From positions 1 to 56,318 of the forward strand of contig JAGRPB010000011.1 of the NCBI GenBank assembly GCA_020439945.1: a stretch of 56,318 bases of DNA, in the 5' to 3' direction. Numbering within the stretch: position 1 is the stretch's first letter; each line of letters begins with the position of its first letter. The position numbers and the translations under genes were made by a program. The notes beneath the pieces were generated by a model. That model made no database searches and was not told where the DNA came from. It saw only the letters and a list, made by a program, of their open reading frames with translations. The DNA comes from Verrucomicrobiia bacterium (GTDB lineage: Bacteria; Verrucomicrobiota; Verrucomicrobiia; Verrucomicrobiales; DEV007). This document shows positions 49,486-56,318 of this stretch, in pieces.

Positions 49486-51534
49486 TCAATCATCGGATTC
49501 CGAATCATCAGATTCCGATTGCTCCAAGGGGTTCTCGATCAGTTCATGCAAGTCCGCCAACAAATCGATCGTGCCGTCTTCCTCCACCTGATAAACAACC
49601 GAAGGCCCATCGTTCTCGACTTCGAATCCGAGAAGACTCGCCAGGCCGGACATCTTACTGCCGGTGGCTTGTTGGCCACTTTCGATACCGGCGGCGGCCA
49701 GGGTGGAAGTCGCCTTCCCGATTTCGATGAAGGTTCCGTAGAGATTGGCCGAGGCGGTCGCTCCCTCCAACACGTGAAACTGGTCGAAGGTCGAAAATCC
49801 GTCGGCCGACGTTTCGCCAAATTCGAGACGGAATTCGTATTCGTAGTCGTTGATGATGATCGTCCGACTGGAGGAAGGATTGACCACCTGCACATAGTCC
49901 GCGTCCGGCCAGGGATTCAGGGGGTCTTCCACGTTCAGCGTATTGACGAGATCGAATGAGAAATCGAAGAAGGGATTGAACAGCGAACCGTTGACATCGA
50001 GGTTCAGCCCAATCTGGAGATCGATCGTGTTCGCTCCCGTATTCTCAAGGATCGATCCGTTGTAGTAGTCGAGCGATCCCAGCACAAATCGCTCACCCGG
50101 CGTGGCCGTGCTGAACGATCCGGCATTGTAGTGCAGCCAGCTCTGCGAAAGTTCCGGCAGGGGGTCGCCGCCGAGGAGGGCGTTTTGCAGGATGGTGAGA
50201 GCGGAGTATTGGTCTTCGCCCCAGGAGAAGGTGGACGATGAATTTCCCGAGGAAAGATTGCTCACCATCCCGGATTGCCCGGTGGGATCGTGGAACTGGC
50301 CACTCGCCTCGCCGGTCAGATCCAGCGGCGAGATGGGGAGAAATCGATTCGTGGTGAGTCCCGTCAGGTAGTAGGGAGATCCCGACGAAATCGTCCGGGC
50401 TTCGATGTTGGCGCCGGCCAGGTAATTCCATCGGTTCAGTTCGAAAGGCAGCACATAGTCGGTCCACGGTCCCCCGTTGACGCGGTACTGAACGATCGAA
50501 TTCTCGGGATCGTTGGGATTGAATAGGCTGACCGCGATCTTACGATTGAAAAACAGGCCAAAAAGATTGCTGCTGGTGGTGATGACGGGAGGACTCAGCG
50601 TGATCGGATCGGCATCGTAGAACTGGTCGATCTTCGCGCTGTGGCCCCAGTCTTCGGAGATCGACAGAGCCTGCGCGCTGAGCGTGGATCCGGGAGGAAG
50701 GGAAATCGGACCGGAATAAGTTTGCCAGACACCGAAATCGATGGCGTAAACCACCTCGGACGATCCCGCCGGATTCAGGTTGGTGAGGGAAACCGGCAAG
50801 TCGTAAGCCGACATGGGATACTTGTCTCCAATGATCGAAAACGCCGGAGGCATCAACGTCCCGGACGGGGGAGATTCCGGTTCGGTGGCCGAGAGCGCAG
50901 GGGGAGCCAACTCGACCACGCTGTCTTCAAGCAGTGTGCTGGGAGCGGTCGAGAATTCGGTCGGTGAACTCAACGGATCGGGACTGGAAGCCATCACGAG
51001 TTCCGTCGAACCGGCGTTTGCGGCGGGGAGTTCACGTTCCTGAAAGTCCCAGATCCAGCCGGATTGAGCCGAATACTTCATGCTCGCCGTTCGCGAATCT
51101 TCTCCCGGTTCCGCATCCGCGAGATCGTCATCCAGAAAAAACTCCTCGATGGCGAAATCGCTCTGACCTCCTGTGACGAACCGCTTGTTGGTCGCGTCCC
51201 AGACGACGCCGACTCCGTTCTCCGCCACTTTGAAGGTGAGCCGGGAATCGACGAGTTGGGAGGACATTCCGGGGAGCACCATGGCGTCACTTCGGCTGAC
51301 GGCCGATTTCAACCGGGCAATGACCTGCGCCGGATTCTCCGCCGAATCCAGATTGCCGCCGCTGGATAGATAGACCTGCACCGCTCGATTGAGCGTATCC
51401 ACATCCGAAGCCAGTTTGTGTTCGCGCGCCTCCTCCGCGACTCCGCCCACGGCGACGTAGGCAATACTTGCCAGGACACCAAGAACGGAGATCGCGATCA
51501 AAATCTCCAGCAGGGAAAAAGCTCGTTTTCTCAT
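49486..51534 (-). CDS. Very large prepilin-like protein with a choice-of-anchor K-like domain
   Basis: A 682-residue protein with an N-terminal class III prepilin segment MRKRAFSLLEILIAISVLG, with Ala instead of Gly before the cleavage site, and a pilin helix (to about 45). The rest is extracellular-looking: two segments of CHB_HEX_C-like wording (GSTLSAQALSIS, VQYRVNGGPWTDYVLPF) about residues 245-385, and a choice-of-anchor K-like domain about 450-600 (FVLGSLDYYNGSI, TGANTIDLQIGLNLDVNG). An acidic tail follows (about 655-682). Ordinary pseudopilins are 150-250 residues. The ATG at 51534 precedes the leader; an upstream start at 51576 would lengthen it needlessly. It lies upstream-strand of the two secreted repeat proteins. 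Confidence 0.8.
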   Translation of the reverse strand: MRKRAFSLLEILIAISVLGVLASIAYVAVGGVAEEAREHKLASDVDTLNRAVQVYLSSGGNLDSAENPAQVIARLKSAVSRSDAMVLPGMSSQLVDSRLTFKVAENGVGVVWDATNKRFVTGGQSDFAIEEFFLDDDLADAEPGEDSRTASMKYSAQSGWIWDFQERELPAANAGSTELVMASSPDPLSSPTEFSTAPSTLLEDSVVELAPPALSATEPESPPSGTLMPPAFSIIGDKYPMSAYDLPVSLTNLNPAGSSEVVYAIDFGVWQTYSGPISLPPGSTLSAQALSISEDWGHSAKIDQFYDADPITLSPPVITTSSNLFGLFFNRKIAVSLFNPNDPENSIVQYRVNGGPWTDYVLPFELNRWNYLAGANIEARTISSGSPYYLTGLTTNRFLPISPLDLTGEASGQFHDPTGQSGMVSNLSSGNSSSTFSWGEDQYSALTILQNALLGGDPLPELSQSWLHYNAGSFSTATPGERFVLGSLDYYNGSILENTGANTIDLQIGLNLDVNGSLFNPFFDFSFDLVNTLNVEDPLNPWPDADYVQVVNPSSSRTIIINDYEYEFRLEFGETSADGFSTFDQFHVLEGATASANLYGTFIEIGKATSTLAAAGIESGQQATGSKMSGLASLLGFEVENDGPSVVYQVEEDGTIDLLADLHELIENPLEQSESDDSESDD

Positions 51535-51766
51535 CTCCAAATCGCCGCACAAATTTTCGATTACAAATAATAACATAATTTTAATAATTTTAATAAGAAA
51601 TTTTTCACCGATTTTTCTCAGCGGTGAGAGTTCGCCCAGGCGGAGGTTTTCCCGATTCCACTCCGTTCACGAAAAAGAACTCGCGGACCGTCAACACCTG
51701 TTGCTCGCCGGAATCGTTTGCCCGGCGGATTGCTCAGACTCGGGCCAGGACCGTCCGGCCGCCCAT
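51535..51766. other. Intergenic leader of the prepilin-like gene
   Basis: No gene is seen. The part nearest the start codon (51550-51615) is strikingly AT-rich (runs such as TAATAACATAATTTTAATAATTTTAATAAG) in an otherwise GC-rich window, a likely promoter zone for the minus-strand gene. A TCACCG/CGGTGA hairpin lies near 51607-51630. Confidence 0.5.
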
Positions 51767-51801
51767 TCAACCCTGTTGACTGGTGGACTCAACCCTGTTG
51801 A
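51767..51801. repeat. Two TCAACCCTGTTGA palindromes spaced 22 bp apart
   Basis: TCAACCCTGTTGA occurs at 51767-51779 and 51789-51801. Each is a 5-bp inverted repeat around CCT, and the pair is offset by 22 bp, two helical turns. The first extends to ATTCAAC on the left. It lies 18 bases from the stop of the repeat-protein gene and about 230 bases upstream of the large prepilin-like gene. Confidence 0.55.
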
Positions 51802-51818
51802 TCGCGACGAAAGCCCGA

Positions 51819-54527
51819 TCAGGGGTCGGCCCGAAGCAGTTCGGTGACCCTGTTTGTGAAAGTCGCTTCCACGAGCACGCTGCCGAAAATCGACACGTCG
51901 TTGGCGAGGCCTCCGCCGCCGGCGCCGTTTGTATCGACGTTTCGCGCCGTGAGGTTCATCGAGAGGAGACTGGTCGATCCGCCCGAGCGGCTTCGGAATT
52001 GGGTGCCTTTTCGAAAGAGGACATAGGGCTTTGACAGCCCCGGCTGCATCGCCGCCAACTGACCGACGAGCAGCGCCTGGTTCGTGGATTTCGACGAGGC
52101 GGTGAGTGACACCAGCACGGCGTAAAATCCGCCGTCGGGCGCCACGGAAACGCGTTGGATGGTGCCGACGCAGGCGGGGTCACAACCGGGCAGTGGATCG
52201 CCCTCGCGCAAAAGAATCTCACGGTCGCCGTTTTCATCCTGCCGCACGAGCGCGCAATCGTTGGACCGATTCACTCCCGGTCCGGCGAGCTTGGCGAGAA
52301 CGAGGACGTGCTCGTCGAGCGAGATGTCCCGCGCGACCCAGTATTGGAGAAAGCGATTCCATTTCACGTCGATGGGAAACTGGGGCTCATCCATCCCTTT
52401 TTGCGCGACCACCGCGAGATTCGGCACATCGGAAAAGATGGCCTCGTTCGTACCCCGATTCACTCCCGAACCGCTCAGCGAAGCGCGCCACACCGCGTGA
52501 TTGTAAACGGAAACGGTCTCGCTCAGGAAGGTCCGATAGACCGAGTCGGGAATGTTCGTCAGGCTCTGCAGCAAGCCGATCGAGGCCGGGTTGTTGCCAG
52601 GAATCCACCGAAACAGTCCCCCGATCGCGACCGTGGGAGGCCCGATCACTGGTGCGGGAAAAATGATCTCGTTGTTTTGCATGCGGGCGCGGGTCAATTG
52701 GCCGAAGGCCAGCCCGGGATAGATGGGAACCGGTGAAGCATCGCCCTCGCGGAGCGCCTCATCGATCGTGACTCCGTTGTGCCGGACGATGGCGGTGTCG
52801 TTCGTCTTCGTGGTGCCGCCGAATCCGTTGAGAAGTTGCACGGGAGCGGCGACGAAGTTTTGCCCGGAGCTCTGCACGGGCATCTGGATTTTCGAGACCA
52901 GACTGCCGCCCAGCGGCGTGGGACCGTCACCGGTGCGCAGGAGCGTTTCGAGGGTGTTGCCGGCGCGCTGCTGGAAGATGGCGACGTTGTTGTTTCGGGA
53001 AACGGTCGGACCGATCAGCGTCGCCATTGAGATGGGCCCGGATTCCAGCGCGCTCGGTCGATTGTAGATCGGCTCGCCGATGGTGCGGGCGGAGACGCCA
53101 CCGCCCAGATCCTCGCGGGCGATGATGGAAGGCTGAAAGGCGTCGATGGTCGAGTTGTGAAGATAGAGCGCGGCATTACGGCCTCGTGACGATCCCGATC
53201 CATTCAGTTTGGTAAGAAAGGTGGTCTCCGCGAGGCCGGACAGGGCGGCGCCACTGAATTTCGCGATCGCGGCTTCGGACAGACCCGGAGCGAAGTCGCG
53301 GGTCGCCGCGATTTTCACGGCAGGCACCTCCGAGAGCAGCGGATAGTGCACGTAGGCGGCGCCCGGCGCAAAGGAGAGCGTGCCGTCACGGTAGGCGCCG
53401 ATCAGGCCGCGATTACCGCAGAGATCGACGGACCTTCCGTAGGCCTGCGACTGGCGTCGGTCCGGCACGTGGAGAGACTCGATCACCTCACGGCGGGAGA
53501 GGTCGATCAAGTAGACAGCCCCGCAGTCGAAGACCCCGCGATCGGCCATGGGAGCGCCCGCGAGAATGAGATTTCCATCCATGGCGACGGAGAAACCGAA
53601 CTGGTCGTTGTCGACGAGATCGTCGGGCACGAATTTATTCACCTCCTGATCGGAGAAAATCCGGTAGAGATAGGCCGCCCCGCGAGCGATTCCCGCGCCA
53701 TTGTGCTTGGGTGATCCCACGAGCGCGTAGTCGCCCGAAAGCGCCACGCTGTTTCCGAACAGATCCCCCGACCCGCCATCCGAGGGGACGAAGTGCCGGA
53801 GCTCGGTGTTTCCAGGAATATCGAAGAGATAGGCCGAGCCGGTGAAACCGGTCGTCCCCGGCGCACCGGCGAGGAAGCGGGGGCCCTCGACGGTGACGCT
53901 CTGCCCGAAGAACTCGTTGGCGACGAGCCCTGACGGCGCGAATTTCATCTCCGCCAGCGTGGCGACATCATAGACGTAAACCGCGCCCTTGTAGCTGTCG
54001 GCCGTCGGAGCCCCGACCACGGCGTAGCGCTTGTTCAGGGCGACACTGAAACCGACATTGAAATCCATCCCGCCGCCGTTGTCGGAAGCATTGAGGATCG
54101 CGATCTCCCTCCCGCGGCGCAGATCGAAGAGGTAGGCCCTCCCGGCTCCGGCGAACGCATTCGGCGCTCCGACCAGCGCCAGGTCGCCGGAGACGGCCAC
54201 GCTCTGACCGAAGCGCGCGAAGTTCGCGCCATTGGAGGCGTGGAGTTTTCGCAGAAACCGGCCCGTCGATGCCTGATAGACGTGCACGGCACCCGCGCCG
54301 CTGGCCAGGTCGCTGTTGTCCGGATCGCCGACGACGATGTATTTCTCGTTGATCGCCACCGATTCGCCAAAGTTCGAAAGGTGCTGCGGCGGATCGTTCC
54401 TCGCGATCAGCTTTTGCACATTCGGATGCAGTGCCCAGGCCGAGGTCACGGCACTGACCGCCAGAGTGGCAATTAGCAGCGCGAAACGGCGGCTGATGGG
54501 CGACAAATAGACACACGGGATCTTCAT
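51819..54527 (-). CDS. Exported FG-GAP-like / NxxG-repeat beta-propeller protein
   Basis: A 902-residue protein with a signal peptide (about 1-33, ...AWA). Residues about 50-390 hold six or seven propeller-like repeats of the FG-GAP kind, e.g. FGESVAINEKYIVVGDP, FGQSVAVSGDLALVGAP, FGNSVALSGDYALVGSP and FGFSVAMDGNLILAGAP. Residues about 400-902 hold a different repeat with phrases LNGSGSSRGRNAALYL, LSGSGVNRGTNEAIFS and LAGPGVNRSNDCALVRQ, like the NxxGxxxAF choice-of-anchor type. The role may be adhesion or surface binding, but none is shown. The next gene (54579 on) is a close paralogue on the same strand. No PEP-CTERM sorting tail is present. Confidence 0.82.
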   Translation of the reverse strand: MKIPCVYLSPISRRFALLIATLAVSAVTSAWALHPNVQKLIARNDPPQHLSNFGESVAINEKYIVVGDPDNSDLASGAGAVHVYQASTGRFLRKLHASNGANFARFGQSVAVSGDLALVGAPNAFAGAGRAYLFDLRRGREIAILNASDNGGGMDFNVGFSVALNKRYAVVGAPTADSYKGAVYVYDVATLAEMKFAPSGLVANEFFGQSVTVEGPRFLAGAPGTTGFTGSAYLFDIPGNTELRHFVPSDGGSGDLFGNSVALSGDYALVGSPKHNGAGIARGAAYLYRIFSDQEVNKFVPDDLVDNDQFGFSVAMDGNLILAGAPMADRGVFDCGAVYLIDLSRREVIESLHVPDRRQSQAYGRSVDLCGNRGLIGAYRDGTLSFAPGAAYVHYPLLSEVPAVKIAATRDFAPGLSEAAIAKFSGAALSGLAETTFLTKLNGSGSSRGRNAALYLHNSTIDAFQPSIIAREDLGGGVSARTIGEPIYNRPSALESGPISMATLIGPTVSRNNNVAIFQQRAGNTLETLLRTGDGPTPLGGSLVSKIQMPVQSSGQNFVAAPVQLLNGFGGTTKTNDTAIVRHNGVTIDEALREGDASPVPIYPGLAFGQLTRARMQNNEIIFPAPVIGPPTVAIGGLFRWIPGNNPASIGLLQSLTNIPDSVYRTFLSETVSVYNHAVWRASLSGSGVNRGTNEAIFSDVPNLAVVAQKGMDEPQFPIDVKWNRFLQYWVARDISLDEHVLVLAKLAGPGVNRSNDCALVRQDENGDREILLREGDPLPGCDPACVGTIQRVSVAPDGGFYAVLVSLTASSKSTNQALLVGQLAAMQPGLSKPYVLFRKGTQFRSRSGGSTSLLSMNLTARNVDTNGAGGGGLANDVSIFGSVLVEATFTNRVTELLRADP

Positions 54528-54578
54528 GGTTCCGGGCAGGGTTGGACGGTGGTGGTGGTGGATCGAAAACTCCTTCGA

Positions 54579-56318
54579 TCAAAAGGGAGGATCGAAACGC
54601 ATCAGCTCGACGATGCGATTCGAAAAGGTGATCTGCGTGAGAATGCGGCCACTGCCCGCGATGGGCTGGGCCAGCCCTCCTCCGCCCGCGCCGCTGGAGT
54701 CGATCCCGGCGGTGGGAAACAGCATGCTCCGAACGGACGCGATCTCACCAATGCCGCTGGCGTGCCGGGTGCCTTTTCGCAGCACCAGATGGGGTCTCCA
54801 GAGACCGACCGGGTCGGCTCCCCCGCTCCGGATGGTGCCGCGGAGCAACGCCTGATTCGCCGACGGTCCGACTCCGCTCAGCGTCACCAGCGCCGCGTAA
54901 CGCCCATTGGTCGAGGCCACGGCCACGCGCTGGATCGTCCCGACGAGTCCCGACCCGCAGCCGGGCGCGGGATCGCCCTCGCGCAGGAGCACCCGGATTT
55001 CCTCGTCGTCTTCCTGGAGAAAAAGCGCGCAATCGTTTCGGCCGTTCACGCCCGGTCCGCCGAGTTTCGCGAGGAAGACGCAGCAGGGACTGCCACTGCG
55101 ATCGGAGATCGACCAGAACTGGAGAAACCGTCGGTATCGCACGCCGGCCGGAAGCCCAGCGATCGCCGGGACCTCGCCGCCTTTTCGCGCCACGACCCGC
55201 ATCGTTCCGGTGTGCTTGCTGAGGATGGCCTCGTTGTTCGAACGGTTCACCCCGGCACCGGAGAGGGTCGCCCGGCAGACGACGTGATCGTCCGCCGCGA
55301 TGGTTTCGCCCAGCACCGTGGACAGCAGGGCTCCGTCTCCGCCCACCGGCGCATCTCCGCGGCGAATGGCGATGATGTTCAATCCTCCCAACGGCGTCAC
55401 CACGAACAGGCCTTGATTGTTCGACGAATCGCTCTGCAGCGGCGCCGCGAAGGTGGTGCGCAGGCTGTCGTATTTCACCCGGGTGAGTTCTCCATAGGCA
55501 ACACCCGGCACGGGAGAGAGCGCGTTTTCGCGGGCGATGAGGTCGAGCGAGAAATTGGCACCGTGGAGCAAAACCGTGTCGTTGAATGCGTCGGCAGGTC
55601 CGGTTTTCGCATCGAGTCGCACCGGGATCGCAGTCAGGACCGTGCTCATGTTTCGGCTCGCCTGGACGGCGGAACCGAAGGAGCGAATCGGCGTGGGATC
55701 GACCGCCGGAGCGTTGTTCCCGATCCGAAGCTGGATGCCGCCGCCGCCGAAAGTGGTGAGCAGTTCGCGGTTGTTCAGACCCGTGATTCCCGCCCCGGTG
55801 AGAGTCGCCTCGACAATCGATCCGCCATTGTCATTGAAAATCGGCCGCGCGATCGACCTCAAAGTCTGGCCGAGATCCCCGTCGAAACCCTGCAGGAATT
55901 TCTTTCGCAGCGCGCCGTCCGCGGTATCGCGCTGCCACATTCCCGCCGAACGGCCCGCCGGAGCGCCGGACAGGACCGCGGTAAACGCGACGCCGCCGCC
56001 TGTCTCCAGGGAGGCATCCACGAAACGACGAAACACCCCCGAGTCCACTCCCGGCGCGAAATCGCGTATGGCCGCAACCTGCGCCAAGGGAATCGGCCCC
56101 ACCACGGCCGTGTGGGTGTAGACGGCTCCGAAAACGCCCCCGTCCCGGAAATCTCCCGGAGCCCCGACCGCGAGCAGATTGCCGCACAGCGCCATGGTGG
56201 CACCGAATCGCTGCGAAGTATGCCGATCCTGGGAATGCAGCACGCCGAGCAACGCATCCGTCTGACGATCGAACAACTCGACCTCGCCCGCGGCATTGAT
56301 GCCCATGACCTCCGCCGA
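54579..56318 (-). CDS. Paralogue of the FG-GAP-like / NxxG-repeat protein, cut by the right window edge
   Basis: The frame is open to the window edge (the last visible codons are SAEV before an internal Met), so about 579 C-terminal residues are visible and the signal peptide is outside. The order matches the neighbour: a last propeller-type repeat (FGATMALCGNLLAVGAP), then RDFAPG, then NxxG-like units (LTGAGITGLNNRELLT, LSGAGVNRSNNEAILS, LGGPGVNGRNDCALFLQ), LLREGDPAPGC and VGTIQRV. Both proteins end in similar phrases (FSNRIVELMRFDPPF here, FTNRVTELLRADP there). The gap between the two genes is 51 bases, so they may be cotranscribed. An internal ATG at 56306 is not the true start. Confidence 0.85.
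   Translation of the reverse strand, partial: SAEVMGINAAGEVELFDRQTDALLGVLHSQDRHTSQRFGATMALCGNLLAVGAPGDFRDGGVFGAVYTHTAVVGPIPLAQVAAIRDFAPGVDSGVFRRFVDASLETGGGVAFTAVLSGAPAGRSAGMWQRDTADGALRKKFLQGFDGDLGQTLRSIARPIFNDNGGSIVEATLTGAGITGLNNRELLTTFGGGGIQLRIGNNAPAVDPTPIRSFGSAVQASRNMSTVLTAIPVRLDAKTGPADAFNDTVLLHGANFSLDLIARENALSPVPGVAYGELTRVKYDSLRTTFAAPLQSDSSNNQGLFVVTPLGGLNIIAIRRGDAPVGGDGALLSTVLGETIAADDHVVCRATLSGAGVNRSNNEAILSKHTGTMRVVARKGGEVPAIAGLPAGVRYRRFLQFWSISDRSGSPCCVFLAKLGGPGVNGRNDCALFLQEDDEEIRVLLREGDPAPGCGSGLVGTIQRVAVASTNGRYAALVTLSGVGPSANQALLRGTIRSGGADPVGLWRPHLVLRKGTRHASGIGEIASVRSMLFPTAGIDSSGAGGGGLAQPIAGSGRILTQITFSNRIVELMRFDPPF

Noticed and set aside
49486..56318. PEP-CTERM sorting tails on the exported proteins
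   Set aside because: The C-termini lack the PEP motif followed by a membrane helix and basic tail; they end in acidic or aromatic residues.

Overview
The window reads as a chromosomal segment of a GC-rich (roughly 60%) Gram-negative bacterium, most likely a member of the Verrucomicrobiota. The grounds are the mix of secreted sulfatases, a secreted two-module FAD oxidoreductase, prepilin-like proteins with large extracellular parts, a choice-of-anchor K-like domain, FG-GAP/NxxG-type repeat proteins and an mreBCD-mrdA wall cluster, together with lipoprotein, TonB/ExbB/ExbD and outer-membrane beta-barrel genes. Most start codons have no clear Shine-Dalgarno sequence, and intergenic spaces carry short palindromic repeats. 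The phylum call is inference from gene content and was not tested by a search. No prophage, insertion sequence, CRISPR array or secondary-metabolite cluster is visible.

Layout. 1-3.7 kb: the 5' part of moeA, a small lipoprotein, two serine tRNAs on opposite strands flanking a beta-barrel protein gene, a 21-bp duplicated tRNA end, and a YcxB-like membrane protein. 3.7-12.4 kb: redox and secreted enzymes. A 1136-residue exported FAD oxidoreductase is divergent from a membrane protein with two FMN_bind-like domains and a NosR/NapH-like membrane core. Then come a coiled-coil exported protein, an exported D-aminoacylase-type amidohydrolase and a small cytochrome c. 12.4-19.4 kb: hisD, a lipocalin lipoprotein, an RlmI-like methyltransferase divergent from a phosphoglucomutase, and lnt. 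19.4-25.9 kb: the minus-strand cell-shape cluster mreB-mreC-mreD-mrdA-rng. 26.2-34.5 kb: a YkgJ-type cysteine-cluster protein, peptide deformylase, TonB-like/ExbB/ExbD, the pair rex-ogg, a TPR protein and cytidine deaminase. 34.5-41.5 kb: an exported unknown, a PQQ-type beta-propeller membrane protein, a sulfatase, RNase R and a pseudopilin. 41.7-49.4 kb: ileS-lspA, a membrane rhodanese, a zinc-ribbon membrane protein, a second beta-barrel protein, an IscA/ErpA-like protein followed by HscB, and a second sulfatase. 49.4-56.3 kb: a 682-residue prepilin-like protein and two related secreted repeat proteins, the last cut by the window edge.

How the genes fit together. Much of the window concerns the envelope: wall elongation (MreBCD, PBP2), lipoprotein maturation (LspA, Lnt) with lipoprotein clients, TonB-type energy transfer to the outer membrane, two related barrels, and exported hydrolases and oxidoreductases. 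A second theme is redox: Rex with a coupled OGG1-type glycosylase, a candidate flavinylated membrane electron carrier next to a secreted flavoenzyme, a cytochrome c, and Fe-S assembly proteins. The most unusual signals are the perfect inverted repeat at rex with twice the normal operator spacing, the divergent secreted-flavoenzyme/membrane-flavoprotein pair, the duplicated tRNA-Ser end, the recurrent ATTCAAC-N3-GTTGAAT palindrome, and the very long prepilin-like protein.
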